Positions 52,301-61,627 of a stretch of 64,000 nt of DNA are shown here, one piece after another (the stretch's first letter is position 1; each line of letters begins with the position of its first letter). Origin of the DNA: CAZYJR01 sp964647905 (GTDB lineage: Bacteria; Desulfobacterota; DSM-4660; Desulfatiglandales; HGW-15); NCBI GenBank assembly GCA_964647905.1, contig CAZYJR010000001.1, positions 186,001-250,000 of the forward strand, written 5' to 3'. A model generated the notes under the pieces. It ran no database searches. It had not been told where the DNA came from and saw only the letters and a program-made list of their open reading frames with translations. The position numbers were made by a program, and so were the translations under genes.

Positions 52301-53968
52301 AAGGTGAACCGGGAGATTGCCAGGGTCCGCTACTCCACTCCCGGGGTCACACTGATCTCCCCGCCCCCGCACCATGACATCTACTCCATCGAAGACCTGT
52401 CGCAGCTCATCTTCGACCTCAAGAACGTCAATCCACAGGCCCGCATCTCGGTGAAGCTGGTCTCCGAGGTGGGGGTGGGCACCATTGCGGCGGGGGTGGC
52501 CAAGGCCCTCGCGGATATGGTCCTTATCAGCGGCTATGACGGCGGAACCGGAGCATCTCCACTCTCTTCCATACTGCATGCCGGGGCTCCCTGGGAGCTG
52601 GGTCTCTCGGAGACCCAGCAGACCCTGGTCCTCAACCAGCTAAGGGACCGGATCAGGGTCCAGACGGACGGCCAGATGAGGACAGGCCGGGACGTGATCG
52701 TGGCCGCTCTCCTGGGTGCGGAGGAGTATGGATTCGCCACCGCGGTGCTGGTGGTGCTGGGCTGCGTGATGATGAGAAAATGCAATATGAACACCTGCCC
52801 GGTGGGCATCGCCACCCAGGACCCGGACCTCAGGAGGCGCTTCACCGGGCGGCCCGAGCACGTTGAGCGCTACTTCCGGATGGTCGCGGAAGAGGTGCGC
52901 AGGTACATGTCGCTCTTGGGCTTTGCCCGCATGGATGATCTCATCGGCCGCAGCGACTTGCTGGAGACCGATGAGGCCGTCCGGTTCTGGAAGCAGAGGG
53001 GCCTGGACCTCAGCGGGATCCTGAGCCCTCCCCGGGCGGGGGAGGAGCTCCCTGAAGCCGGCTTCCGGGGCCGGGGCCCGGGCGAAGGGGCGGCCCGGGC
53101 GCGGCGTTGTCTCCGGGCGCAGGAGCACGCTATCGATGCGGTTATGGACAGGGAGCTGATATCCCTTGCAGCGGAGGCCCTGGAAGCGGGCAAGCCGGTC
53201 GAGATAGAGCGGCCCATCAGGAACGTCAATCGCACCACCGGGGCCATGCTCTCCGGAGAGATCGCCAAGCGATACGGCTATCAGGGGCTCCCGGAAGACA
53301 CCATTGTTTGCCGCTTCCGGGGCGCGGCCGGGCAGAGCTTCGGGGCCTTCGGGGCCAACGGCCTAAGCCTGCTCCTGGAGGGGGAGGCCAATGATTACGT
53401 GGGAAAGGGGCTCTCGGGCGCCAAGATCGTGATCACCCCCTACCCGGGTGTGGGTTTCGATCCGGCGTGCAATATGGCTGCGGGAAACGTATGCCTCTAC
53501 GGGGCCACCGGGGGCGAGCTCTACATCAACGGAATGGCCGGGGAGCGGTTCGCCATCCGGAACAGCGGCGCGAGGGCGGTCGTGGAGGGGGTGGGAGACC
53601 ACGGCTGCGAGTACATGACCGGGGGGCGGGTGGTGGTGCTGGGCGAGACCGGGATCAACTTCGCCGCCGGCATGAGCGGAGGCATAGCCTATGTCTTTGA
53701 CCCGGAGCGCCGCTTCGACGGCAGGTGCAACCTGGACATGGTGGACCTGGAGCTGGTGACCGACCCAAGGGACGTGGATGAGCTGCTTCGGATGATCCGG
53801 AGGCACCTGGAGCTGACAGGCAGCCCCCGTGCGGGGAACATTATCGAACAGTGGGACGCCTGCCTGCCCTTTTTCGTGAAGGTCTTCCCCATGGAGTACC
53901 GCAGGGTGCTCGGCATGATGAGCAAAGAGGACGAGGCCACCGAGAGGGCGGAGGTGGAGCACAAGTAG
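49364..53968 (+). CDS. gltB: Glutamate synthase, large (alpha) subunit
   Basis: A 1534-residue enzyme transferring the amide of glutamine to 2-oxoglutarate. The N-terminal class II glutaminase begins at Cys28 (DACGVGF) after propeptide removal. The central domain, the FMN-binding (beta/alpha)8 barrel and the [3Fe-4S] motif (CVMMRKCNMNTCPVGIA) follow, then the C-terminal beta-helix with GATGGELYINGMAGERF and GMSGGIAYV. Length is usual. It lies 73 nt after glnA and 37 nt before gltD, forming a GS-GOGAT unit. Confidence 0.96.
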   Translation: MRANSDRRAGLPAARGGLYHPGFEHDACGVGFVVNVDGTRTHRVIEQGIRALINLQHRGAVGGDLTTGDGAGILFQIPHELYRDGGATPGLSLPGPGEYGVGMLFMPRSERLREECMRVVERCVSTEGLAFLGWREVPVDDRAIAGQAKAGQPFICQCFIGGRGASGRDLERRLYALRRDMEKTAGPLVAGEDCFYIPSLSCRTVNYKGLFTAGQLPLYYPDLTDERAASSLAVVHQRYSTNTFPSWELAQPFRYLAHNGEINTLRGNLNHFRSREPMLASDLLGPELHRVLPVVDEKGSDSACLDNALELLCAAGRGLSHAMLMLVPEAWGVKYPMGPDQRGFFEYHAGLMEPWDGPAALAFTDGLQVGGMLDRNGLRPARYTITKDGFMVFASEAGTLDLDPADVAEKGALRPGQMIVVDTVKKRVLKNGEIKTLCARRQPYRRWVEENRITLRGFYGSVSSITPDFDRLLERQRLFGYTREDLQMLLEPMASTGYEPVGSMGADIPLAVLSENGPLLYNYFKQLFAQVTNPAIDPVREELVMSLMTFIGNPGNILTELPGHSRLMKLLHPILSNEDLIRLKNLNVAGFKARTLGMGFPAGGRGSRLAAALDELCDRSEEALGRGDSLLILSDRDLPSDIAPIPALLAVSAVNRRLSTKGVRTSAGLILETGEAREVMHMALLLGYGATAVNPYAAFDTVAAMDLRRELTRNLSVGVALENYIGALLKGLLKIMSKMGISTLRSYRSAQVFEAVGLGRSVVERYFPGTSSRIGGIGLDQIAEEAETRRRRAYERPPGAPRVLPGGGVYRLRKGGERHRWNPESIVKLQEAVRKDDSGAYDEFARLINEQSERLFTLRGMFKLREGEPVPLDRVEPASEIVKRFAASAMSFGSISREAHETIAVAMNRLGAMSNCGEGGEDPDRYRPLPNGDSRSSAVKQVASGRFGVTVEYLVNARELQIKIAQGAKPGEGGQLPGHKVNREIARVRYSTPGVTLISPPPHHDIYSIEDLSQLIFDLKNVNPQARISVKLVSEVGVGTIAAGVAKALADMVLISGYDGGTGASPLSSILHAGAPWELGLSETQQTLVLNQLRDRIRVQTDGQMRTGRDVIVAALLGAEEYGFATAVLVVLGCVMMRKCNMNTCPVGIATQDPDLRRRFTGRPEHVERYFRMVAEEVRRYMSLLGFARMDDLIGRSDLLETDEAVRFWKQRGLDLSGILSPPRAGEELPEAGFRGRGPGEGAARARRCLRAQEHAIDAVMDRELISLAAEALEAGKPVEIERPIRNVNRTTGAMLSGEIAKRYGYQGLPEDTIVCRFRGAAGQSFGAFGANGLSLLLEGEANDYVGKGLSGAKIVITPYPGVGFDPACNMAAGNVCLYGATGGELYINGMAGERFAIRNSGARAVVEGVGDHGCEYMTGGRVVVLGETGINFAAGMSGGIAYVFDPERRFDGRCNLDMVDLELVTDPRDVDELLRMIRRHLELTGSPRAGNIIEQWDACLPFFVKVFPMEYRRVLGMMSKEDEATERAEVEHK

Positions 53969-54005
53969 GGCCTGGAGCCCTTTTTCTAATCGAGCAAGGA
54001 CTGTC

Positions 54006-55466
54006 ATGGAAGAGAAGCTCCGGGGTTTTCTGGAGATCCCGAGGATGGACCCGGGCTATCGCCCGGTTGAGGAGAGGCTGCACGACTACCGCGGGGTGGA
54101 GCGGCAGCTCGCACACGAGCAGATCCGAAGCCAGGCGGCGCGGTGCATGGATTGCGGTACGCCCTTTTGCCACGCCTACGGCTGCCCGCTTGCCAACGTG
54201 GTGCCCGAGTTCAACCATGCCGCCTACAGGGGGCAGTGGGAGCAGGCCCTGCAGATCCTTCTCTCCACCAACCCCTTCCCCGAGTTCACCGGCAGGGTCT
54301 GCCCCGCCCCGTGCGAGGCGGCCTGCGTGGCCGGGATCCACGGCGATCCGGTAACCATAAGGCAGATAGAGCATGCAGTGGCGGAACTGGGGTTCGAGCG
54401 GGGGGGGATATATCCCTCACCCCCTGAGCGGCGCCGCTCGGAGCGGGTGGCCATAATAGGGTCCGGTCCCGCCGGACTGGCCGCGGCGGATCTCCTGAAC
54501 CGGCACGGATGCCGGGTCACGGTGTACGAGCAGGCCGGAAGCCCGGGGGGCATCCTGCGCTACGGCATCCCGGACTTCAAGCTGGAGAAGTGGGTCGTGG
54601 AAAGACGCATTCGCTTGATGAGGGAAGAGGGGGTGGAGTTCGAGACGGATGTGAGAGTGGGCGACGACATCTCCTGCCGCTATCTCAAAGGGCGCTATCA
54701 TGCCGTCTGCCTTGCCTGCGGGGCCAGGCGTCCCAGGGACCTTCCGGTCCCGGGGAGGGACCTCCAAGGGATCCATTTCGCCATTGACTTCCTTGTACAG
54801 CAAAACATGCGGGTCGCGGGCGAGCCCTTGGACAAGGAGCGGGAGATAAGCGCCTCCGGAAGGAGGGTCGTGGTGATAGGCGGAGGAGACACGGGCTCGG
54901 ACTGCGTGGGGACCGCCCTCAGGCAGGGAGCGGAGAGCGTGCTCCAGCTCGAGATCATGCCGGAGCCGCCCGAGACGAGACATCCGTCCACCCCCTGGCC
55001 CGCTTGGCCGTACAAGCTCCGGAGGACTCACGCCCATGAAGAAGGCGGAGGTGTCAAGTGGGCGGTGATGACCAAGGCCTTCGAGGGTGAGGGCGGTCGT
55101 GTCATCGGCCTAAGGGCCGTGGAGGTGGAATGGACCCGGGAGTGCGGCACGGGGCCTCCTTCCCCTAGTGAGGTCCCGGGGACCGAGTTCCGGGTGGATA
55201 CCGATCTGGTGTTGCTGGCCATGGGCTTCACCGGAGCGGAGCGCAGCACCCTGGACGAGGCCCTGGGTTTGGAGCTGGACGGCAGCGGCAGTGTCCGGTC
55301 GGACCACAGAAACATGACCGGGCAGGCGGGCGTTTTTGTCGCCGGAGACATGAACCTGGGCCAATCCCTGGTGGTGCGGGCCATAGCCGACGGCAGGAAG
55401 GCGGGACAGGGGATCCTGGACTACCTGGGCTGGAAGGCTGAGCCGCGACGGGTTTATTGGCAATAA
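54006..55466 (+). CDS. gltD: Glutamate synthase, small (beta) subunit
   Basis: A 486-residue flavoprotein that passes NAD(P)H electrons to GltB. N-terminal cysteines in CMDCGTPFCHAYGCPLAN and CPAPCEAACV bind two [4Fe-4S] clusters. FAD-binding AIIGSGPAGLAAADLLNRHG and NADPH-binding VVVIGGGDTGSDCVG, and the C-terminal GVFVAGDMNLGQSLVVRAI, are typical. It ends the glnA-gltB-gltD unit. Confidence 0.95.
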   Translation: MEEKLRGFLEIPRMDPGYRPVEERLHDYRGVERQLAHEQIRSQAARCMDCGTPFCHAYGCPLANVVPEFNHAAYRGQWEQALQILLSTNPFPEFTGRVCPAPCEAACVAGIHGDPVTIRQIEHAVAELGFERGGIYPSPPERRRSERVAIIGSGPAGLAAADLLNRHGCRVTVYEQAGSPGGILRYGIPDFKLEKWVVERRIRLMREEGVEFETDVRVGDDISCRYLKGRYHAVCLACGARRPRDLPVPGRDLQGIHFAIDFLVQQNMRVAGEPLDKEREISASGRRVVVIGGGDTGSDCVGTALRQGAESVLQLEIMPEPPETRHPSTPWPAWPYKLRRTHAHEEGGGVKWAVMTKAFEGEGGRVIGLRAVEVEWTRECGTGPPSPSEVPGTEFRVDTDLVLLAMGFTGAERSTLDEALGLELDGSGSVRSDHRNMTGQAGVFVAGDMNLGQSLVVRAIADGRKAGQGILDYLGWKAEPRRVYWQ

Positions 55467-55601
55467 ACATCTGGAATGTAATAAACTTATGCTTAATTTG
55501 TCAAGAGCAAAACCTATTGCAAGGCATGGCAAACTAGTATAGGTTGGATTCGTTTCCGCGCCCGGCGCTCCCGGGGAGGAGATCAGTCAGGCGCAAAGAG
55601 A

Positions 55602-55632
55602 GCCTGCCGCTGCCGGCGGCGGGCCCTTTTTT
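55602..55632 (+). terminator. Rho-independent terminator after gltD
   Basis: GCCTGCCGC (55602-55610) pairs with GCGGCGGGC (55616-55624), one G-U pair, 5-nt loop, and is followed by CC and six T residues. It separates gltBD from the hisH-onward group. The ~130 nt of AT-richer DNA upstream contains a possible promoter (TTGCAA 55517, TATAGG 55538, 15-nt spacer), so a leader attenuator cannot be excluded. No histidine-rich leader peptide is seen. Confidence 0.75.
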
Positions 55633-55683
55633 GAGGGGCATGAGACCTCTCGGAAACGGGCGAACAGGGGCGACGGACCGTTC

Positions 55684-56319
55684 ATGATAGGCATTGTGGA
55701 CTACAAGGCGGGCAACTTGAGGAGCGTGGAGCGGGCCTTGAACAAGCTCGGATTCGCCTGCCGCATTACCGCCGGCCGCGACGAGCTGCTGGCGGCGGAC
55801 AGGCTGGTCTTCCCGGGCGTGGGGGCCGCCGGGAGCGCCATGGAGGACCTTTGCCGCTCAGGACTGGATGGAATATTGAGAGAGGCCTTCACCAGGGGGA
55901 CGCCCTTCCTGGGGATATGCCTGGGCGCACAGATTATACTGGACAGAAGCGAGGAGAATGACTCGGCCTGCCTGGGGTTGTTGCCTGGAGTTGTGCGGCG
56001 TTTCCCCTCTCCTCTGCTCGGGGAGGAAGGCGGGCGGCTCAAGATACCTCACATGGGATGGAACGGCCTGAGGTTGACCAGGTCCCATCCGGTGCTGGAC
56101 GGGGTACGGCCCACGGACGAGTTTTACTTCGTGCACTCCTATTACCCGGCGCCGTCTTCCGAGGACCTTGTCGTGGCCTTGACCGATTACGGGATCAGGT
56201 TCCCCTCGGTGGTGGGTGGGGGCAATCTCCTGGCCACGCAGTTCCATCCGGAAAAGAGCGGCAACCCAGGGCTTCGCATCCTGGAGAACTTTTGCCGCTG
56301 GGACGGCCGAGATGCTTAG
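55684..56319 (+). CDS. hisH: Imidazole glycerol phosphate synthase, glutamine amidotransferase subunit
   Basis: A 211-residue class I glutaminase giving ammonia to HisF. Nucleophile Cys in GICLGAQII and the His/Glu pair in TQFHPEKSG are present. It overlaps hisF by 8 nt. No other histidine gene is in the window, so hisHF is separated from the rest of the pathway. Confidence 0.95.
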   Translation: MIGIVDYKAGNLRSVERALNKLGFACRITAGRDELLAADRLVFPGVGAAGSAMEDLCRSGLDGILREAFTRGTPFLGICLGAQIILDRSEENDSACLGLLPGVVRRFPSPLLGEEGGRLKIPHMGWNGLRLTRSHPVLDGVRPTDEFYFVHSYYPAPSSEDLVVALTDYGIRFPSVVGGGNLLATQFHPEKSGNPGLRILENFCRWDGRDA

Positions 56320-57094
56320 CAAGCGCATAATCCCGTGCCTGGATGTCCGAGACGGAAAGACCACCAAGGGTATCCGTTTCAAGGAGAACGTGGACATAGG
56401 AGATCCGGTGGAAATGGCCCGGTTCTACTACGAGCAGGGCGCTGACGAGATAGTCTTTTATGATATAACCGCGTCCAGCGACCAAAGGGACATCATGATC
56501 CATGTGGTGGACCGGGTGGCGAGAGAGATCTTCATCCCCTTTTCGGTGGGAGGGGGGATCCGCACGGTCGAGGACATGCGAAGGGTGCTCCTCGCCGGGG
56601 CCGAGAAGGTGAGCGTGAATACGGCCGCTCTGCAGGACCCCTCGATCGTGTCCGGGGGCGCAAGGGCCTTCGGGAGCCAGTGCGTGGTCCTTGGAATGGA
56701 TGTGAGGCGCGTGGAGCCGACCCCGGAGATCCCCTCGGGGTACGAGATGGTGATCCACGGGGGCCGGACCGCCACCGGCAGGGACGCCCTTTCCTGGGCC
56801 AGGGAGGCGGAGCGGCTGGGCGCCGGGGAGATATGCCTGAACTCCATAGACGCGGACGGGACCAGGGAAGGATATGAGCTCACTCTCACCGCCCTGATAT
56901 CAGAGAACGTGGATATCCCGGTAATCGCATCCGGCGGTGCGGGCTCCATCGACCACGTACACCAGGTGCTCACCAGGGGGAAGGCGGACGCGGCCCTGGT
57001 CGCCTCCATGGTTCACTTCGGGACTCATACCATAGGTGAGATCAAGGAGGAGCTCCATCAAAGGGGCGTCAAGGTCAGGCGGGTTTGGGACTGA
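56312..57094 (+). CDS. hisF: Imidazole glycerol phosphate synthase, cyclase subunit
   Basis: A 260-residue (beta/alpha)8 barrel that joins the HisH-derived ammonia to PRFAR, giving ImGP and AICAR. Catalytic Asp in IPCLDVRDGK, phosphate-binding VGGGIRT and ASGGAGSIDH, and SINSxDxDGT-like LNSIDADGTREGY are present. ATG 56312 gives the family N-terminus; the frame from 56216 lies inside hisH. Confidence 0.96.
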   Translation: MLSKRIIPCLDVRDGKTTKGIRFKENVDIGDPVEMARFYYEQGADEIVFYDITASSDQRDIMIHVVDRVAREIFIPFSVGGGIRTVEDMRRVLLAGAEKVSVNTAALQDPSIVSGGARAFGSQCVVLGMDVRRVEPTPEIPSGYEMVIHGGRTATGRDALSWAREAERLGAGEICLNSIDADGTREGYELTLTALISENVDIPVIASGGAGSIDHVHQVLTRGKADAALVASMVHFGTHTIGEIKEELHQRGVKVRRVWD

Positions 57095-57162
57095 GAGCGA
57101 CAGGAGCAGGGAGCGGGTCCTTGAAGCCCGCCGTTCGCGCACCCGGAGACAGGGGTTGAGGA

Positions 57163-58326
57163 TTGTCAGAGAACACTGAACCAAGGAGAACAAAGGCGCT
57201 CCTGGTCCTGGAGGACGGGAGCGTCTTCGAGGGAAGGTCCTTCACCGGGCCTGCCGAGGCCACCGGGGAGGTGGTCTTCAATACCAGTATGAGCGGCTAC
57301 CAGGAGATACTGACCGATCCCTCGTACTGCGGGCAGATGGTCGCCATGACCTACCCCTTGATCGGGACCTACGGGGTCAACCCCGAGGACGTGGAGTCGG
57401 AATCCATAAGGGCAAGCGCCCTGCTGGTGCGCGAGTACCAGGATTTTCCCAGCAATTGGCGCTGCTCCATGAGCCTGGCCGAATACCTCCGGCAGGGCGG
57501 CGTGCCGGGAATAGAAGGGATCGACACCAGGGCCCTCACCCGGCGGATCCGCTCGGCAGGGGCCATGAGGGCGGCCCTTTCCACCCGGGACCTCGACCCC
57601 GCGTCCCTGGCGGAAAAGGCCGGGCTCTCTCCCCCCATGGAGGGGCTGGACCTGGTCTCCAGGGTGACACGGAGCGGGCCCGCTATCTGGCGGGACGGGA
57701 CCCTGAAACCCCTGGAAGGGGACCTGGCGGGATTCCGATGGCCCGGGGGCGAAAAATGGCGCGTGGTGGCGGTGGATTACGGGGTCAAGTGGAACATCCT
57801 GCGCTCCCTGGAAAGCAGGGGGTGCACGATCCTGGTGGTGCCGGCCGGGGTCTCCGCCGGGACCATCGACGCCCTGGACCCGCACGGCCTTTTTCTCAGC
57901 AACGGACCCGGGGACCCTGCTGCGGTGACCTATGCGGTGGAAGCAGTCAGGGAGCAGCTCGGCCGGAGGCCGGTCTTCGGGATATGCCTTGGGCACCAGC
58001 TCGTGGGCCTCGCCCTGGGCGGCGGCACGTTCAAGCTCAGGTTCGGCCATCACGGAGGGAATCAGCCGGTAAAGGACGTTGCGACCGGGAGGGTGGAGGT
58101 GACCTCCCAGAACCACGGGTTCTGCGTGGATATGGATTCCCTCAACGACCCCGGAGTTGAGCTCACCCATATCAACCTGAACGACGGGACGCTGGAGGGG
58201 CTGAGACATAGGGAGATCCCTCTCTTCTCCGTGCAGTACCACCCTGAGGCCTCGCCCGGCCCGCATGACGCCGGGTACCTGTTCGACCGGTTCACAGAGA
58301 TGATGCACAATCATCACCGGGCGTAA
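57163..58326 (+). CDS. carA: Carbamoyl-phosphate synthase, small (glutaminase) chain
   Basis: A 387-residue class I glutaminase that feeds ammonia to CarB. Nucleophile Cys in FGICLGHQLVGLALGG and His/Glu in QYHPEASPGPHDA are present; N-terminal YQEILTDPSYCGQ and ADTRALTRRIR-like DTRALTRRIR are typical. Start is TTG with AGGGG upstream; no in-frame ATG exists before the conserved region. carB follows 58 nt on. Confidence 0.95.
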   Translation: MSENTEPRRTKALLVLEDGSVFEGRSFTGPAEATGEVVFNTSMSGYQEILTDPSYCGQMVAMTYPLIGTYGVNPEDVESESIRASALLVREYQDFPSNWRCSMSLAEYLRQGGVPGIEGIDTRALTRRIRSAGAMRAALSTRDLDPASLAEKAGLSPPMEGLDLVSRVTRSGPAIWRDGTLKPLEGDLAGFRWPGGEKWRVVAVDYGVKWNILRSLESRGCTILVVPAGVSAGTIDALDPHGLFLSNGPGDPAAVTYAVEAVREQLGRRPVFGICLGHQLVGLALGGGTFKLRFGHHGGNQPVKDVATGRVEVTSQNHGFCVDMDSLNDPGVELTHINLNDGTLEGLRHREIPLFSVQYHPEASPGPHDAGYLFDRFTEMMHNHHRA

Positions 58327-58384
58327 AGGAGGAGGAAGCCGGGACCGGCGGCCTGCTCCGGATCCGCGCAAGAAGAACATATCC

Positions 58385-61300
58385 ATGCCCAGACGAGACG
58401 ACATACACAAGATACTGATAATCGGCTCCGGACCGATCGTCATAGGCCAGGCCTGCGAGTTCGACTACTCCGGGACCCAGGCCTGCAAGGCGCTTGCCGA
58501 AGAAGGCTACCGGGTGATTCTGATAAACAGCAATCCGGCCACCATAATGACCGATCCCGGTATGGCCCACAGGACGTACATAGAGCCCATCACAGCGGAG
58601 ATGGTGGCCAGGGTCATAGAAAAGGAGCGGCCCGACGCCCTGCTCCCCACACTGGGCGGGCAGACCGGGTTGAACACCACGGTGCAGGCGGCCGAGAACG
58701 GGGTGCTTGAGCGGTACGGCGTGGAGGTGATCGGGGCCTCCATACCGGTGATCCTCAAGGCCGAGGACCGGGAGCAGTTCAGGGACGCGATGGAGAGGAT
58801 CGGCCTTCGGGTCCCTGAGAACGAGATCGTCAGGGACATGGATCAGGCCCGCAGGGCTGCGGACAGGATCGGCTTCCCCCTGATCATACGGCCGAGCTTC
58901 ACCCTGGGCGGCATAGGCGGCGGCGTGGCTTACAACCGCGAGGAGATGGAGGAGATGGCCCGCGCCGGTCTGGAGGCCTCCATGATCACCGAGGTGATCA
59001 TGGAGGAGTCCTTGATCGGGTGGAAGGAGTACGAGCTGGAGGTGATGAGGGACTGCCGGGACAACGTGGTGATCATCTGCTCCATAGAGAACTTCGACCC
59101 CATGGGGGTGCACACCGGTGACAGCATTACCGTGGCCCCTGCACAGACCCTCACCGACCGCGAATACCAGGAGATGAGGGATGCGGCCATAGATATCATC
59201 AGGGAGATAGGAGTGGAGACCGGGGGCTCCAACATCCAGTTCGCGGTCCATCCCGGGACCGGGGAGATGGTGGTGATCGAGATGAACCCCAGGGTCTCCA
59301 GGAGCTCGGCCCTGGCCTCCAAGGCCACCGGGTTCCCCATCGCCAAGATCGCCACAAAGCTGGCGCTCGGGTACTCCCTGGACGAGATCCCCAACGATAT
59401 CACGCGGGAGACCATGGCTTCGTTCGAGCCCACAATAGACTACTGCGTGGTCAAGATCCCCAGGTGGACGTTTGAGAAGTTCCCCGGGGCCCAGGACCGG
59501 CTGACCACGTCCATGAAGTCAGTGGGGGAGACCATGGCCATAGGCCGGACCTTCAAGCAGGCCCTGCAGAAGGCGGTCCGTTCACTGGAGATCGGGCGCT
59601 TCGGCCTGGGCGTCCATTTTCCCGGACCGCACCCCCCCCTTCCCGAGCTCCACGACCTGGAGGAGAGGCTGGTCAAGCCCAACTCGGGCAGGCTCTTTAC
59701 CATATACCAGGCCATGGACGCGGGCCTGAGCCTGGAGAGGATCCATGAGCTCACCCGCATAGACCCCTGGTTCCTCCATCAGATCGAGCGGATACACGGG
59801 TTGGGGCAGGAGCTGATCCGGGCGGGGGCCGGAAGGGGAGGGGATCCGTGGGACCCCGGGCTGCTGCGGCTGGCCAAGGAGTACGGGTTTTCCGACATCC
59901 AGCTTGGCATGTTTTTCGGCATGGGGGAGCAGGAGATGCGCGAGGCCAGGGAGGCCCTCGGGGTGACCCCGGTGTTCAAGCTGGTGGACACCTGCGCGGC
60001 GGAGTTCGAGGCCTACACCCCATACTTTTACTCCACCTACGAGCAGGAGAACGAGTTCCGCCCGAGCTCGGGCAGGAAAGTGGTGATCCTGGGCGGCGGG
60101 CCCAATCGCATAGGACAGGGAATAGAGTTCGACTACTGCTGCGTTCAGGCCTCGTTCGCCTTGCGGGACATGGGGGTGGAGAGCATAATGGTGAACAGCA
60201 ACCCCGAGACCGTGAGCACGGATTACGACACCTCGGACAAGCTCTACTTCGAGCCCCTCACCCGGGAGGACGTCCTCAACATCATAGAGCAGGAAAGGCC
60301 CGAAGGGGTGATCGTGCAGTTCGGCGGGCAGACGCCGCTCAACCTGGCCGTTCCCCTGGAGGAGACCGGGGTGAGGATACTGGGGACCAGCCCGGACAGC
60401 ATAGACCGGGCCGAGGACCGGGAGCGTTTCCAGGACCTGCTGAAAAAGCTGGACATCCTGCAGCCGGAAAACCGCATCGCCGTGCGTGAGGATCAGGCCG
60501 TTCGCATGGCCGAGGAGATCGGATATCCCGTGGTGGTACGGCCCTCGTTCGTGCTCGGGGGGCGGGCCATGGAGATCGTCTATGACAGGAAGTCCCTGGA
60601 GTCCTATATCCACACCGCAGTGGAGGTCTCCCCTGGAAAACCGGTCTTGATAGACCGGTTTCTGGATCACGCGGTGGAGATCGACGTGGACGCGGTCTCC
60701 GACGGCGAGGACGTCTTGATCGGCGGCATAATGGAGCACATCGAGGAGGCCGGGATCCACAGCGGCGACAGCGCCTGCGTGATCCCTCCCATCAGCCTGG
60801 GCACGGGGGTCCTGGAGAGGATAAGCGCCTCCACCAGGGCGCTCGCCCGGGAGCTGGGCGTTGTCGGGCTGATGAACATCCAGTACGCGGTAAAGGACGG
60901 CGTGATCTACGTGATCGAGGTCAACCCCCGAGCCTCCCGGACCATCCCCTTTGTGAGCAAGGCCACGGGCGTGCCCCTGGCAAAGATCGCAACCAGGCTC
61001 ATAATGGGGGCCAAGCTCGGGGAGCTGGGACTGGGCCCGGAGGTGATTCCCTCGCACGTCTCTGTCAAGGAGTCGGTGTTCCCGTTCAACCGCTTCCCCG
61101 GGGTGGATACCCTGCTGGGGCCGGAGATGAAGTCCACGGGCGAGGTCATGGGGATCGACAAGGGCTTCGGGCTGGCCTTTGCCAAGAGCCAGATGGCCGC
61201 GGGCCAGAGGCTGCCTCTTTACGGCACCGTGTTCATGAGCGTCAGAGACCCGGACAAGCCGGACCTGCTCGGCCCCGCCGGGCGGCTCCACGACCTCGGC

Positions 61301-61627
61301 TTCAAGATAACCGCCACCAGGGGTACTTCCAGGTTCCTGGCCGAGCACGGGATAGAGAACCATCCGGTGAACAAGGTGAGGGAGGGTAGACCCCACATAT
61401 TGGACATGATCAAGAACGGGGAGATCCACCTGGTGATCAATACGGTGAGCGGGAAGAAGACGGTCTCGGAGTCGGCGTCCATCCGCCTGGCCGCCCTGAC
61501 CATGGAAATACCCTACACCACCACCATGGCCGGGGCCAAGGCGACCGCCCAGGCCATCCAGGCCCTGCGCGAGGGCAGGCTGGACGTGACCCCGCTCCAG
61601 GACTACCATCACCCGGGGGGCATATGA
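58385..61627 (+). CDS. carB: Carbamoyl-phosphate synthase, large chain
   Basis: A 1080-residue enzyme with two homologous ATP-grasp halves, IIGSGPIVIGQACEFDYSG and ILGGGPNRIGQGIEFDYCC, that make carboxyphosphate and carbamoyl phosphate for pyrimidine and arginine synthesis. An MGS-like allosteric C-terminal domain (about 940-1080) is present. The stop overlaps the purF start in ATGA. Confidence 0.97.
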   Translation: MPRRDDIHKILIIGSGPIVIGQACEFDYSGTQACKALAEEGYRVILINSNPATIMTDPGMAHRTYIEPITAEMVARVIEKERPDALLPTLGGQTGLNTTVQAAENGVLERYGVEVIGASIPVILKAEDREQFRDAMERIGLRVPENEIVRDMDQARRAADRIGFPLIIRPSFTLGGIGGGVAYNREEMEEMARAGLEASMITEVIMEESLIGWKEYELEVMRDCRDNVVIICSIENFDPMGVHTGDSITVAPAQTLTDREYQEMRDAAIDIIREIGVETGGSNIQFAVHPGTGEMVVIEMNPRVSRSSALASKATGFPIAKIATKLALGYSLDEIPNDITRETMASFEPTIDYCVVKIPRWTFEKFPGAQDRLTTSMKSVGETMAIGRTFKQALQKAVRSLEIGRFGLGVHFPGPHPPLPELHDLEERLVKPNSGRLFTIYQAMDAGLSLERIHELTRIDPWFLHQIERIHGLGQELIRAGAGRGGDPWDPGLLRLAKEYGFSDIQLGMFFGMGEQEMREAREALGVTPVFKLVDTCAAEFEAYTPYFYSTYEQENEFRPSSGRKVVILGGGPNRIGQGIEFDYCCVQASFALRDMGVESIMVNSNPETVSTDYDTSDKLYFEPLTREDVLNIIEQERPEGVIVQFGGQTPLNLAVPLEETGVRILGTSPDSIDRAEDRERFQDLLKKLDILQPENRIAVREDQAVRMAEEIGYPVVVRPSFVLGGRAMEIVYDRKSLESYIHTAVEVSPGKPVLIDRFLDHAVEIDVDAVSDGEDVLIGGIMEHIEEAGIHSGDSACVIPPISLGTGVLERISASTRALARELGVVGLMNIQYAVKDGVIYVIEVNPRASRTIPFVSKATGVPLAKIATRLIMGAKLGELGLGPEVIPSHVSVKESVFPFNRFPGVDTLLGPEMKSTGEVMGIDKGFGLAFAKSQMAAGQRLPLYGTVFMSVRDPDKPDLLGPAGRLHDLGFKITATRGTSRFLAEHGIENHPVNKVREGRPHILDMIKNGEIHLVINTVSGKKTVSESASIRLAALTMEIPYTTTMAGAKATAQAIQALREGRLDVTPLQDYHHPGGI

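Noticed and set aside
59425..59440. tRNA-like GTTCGAGCCC
   Set aside because: It is inside conserved carB coding sequence with no cloverleaf around it. No tRNA is seen in the window.
59582..61612. 676-codon open frame antisense to carB (and similar long antisense frames over gltB, fhs, gatB and fadN)
   Set aside because: They are mirrors of strongly conserved GC-rich genes and encode His/Gly/Pro-rich sequence without domains or ribosome-binding sites.
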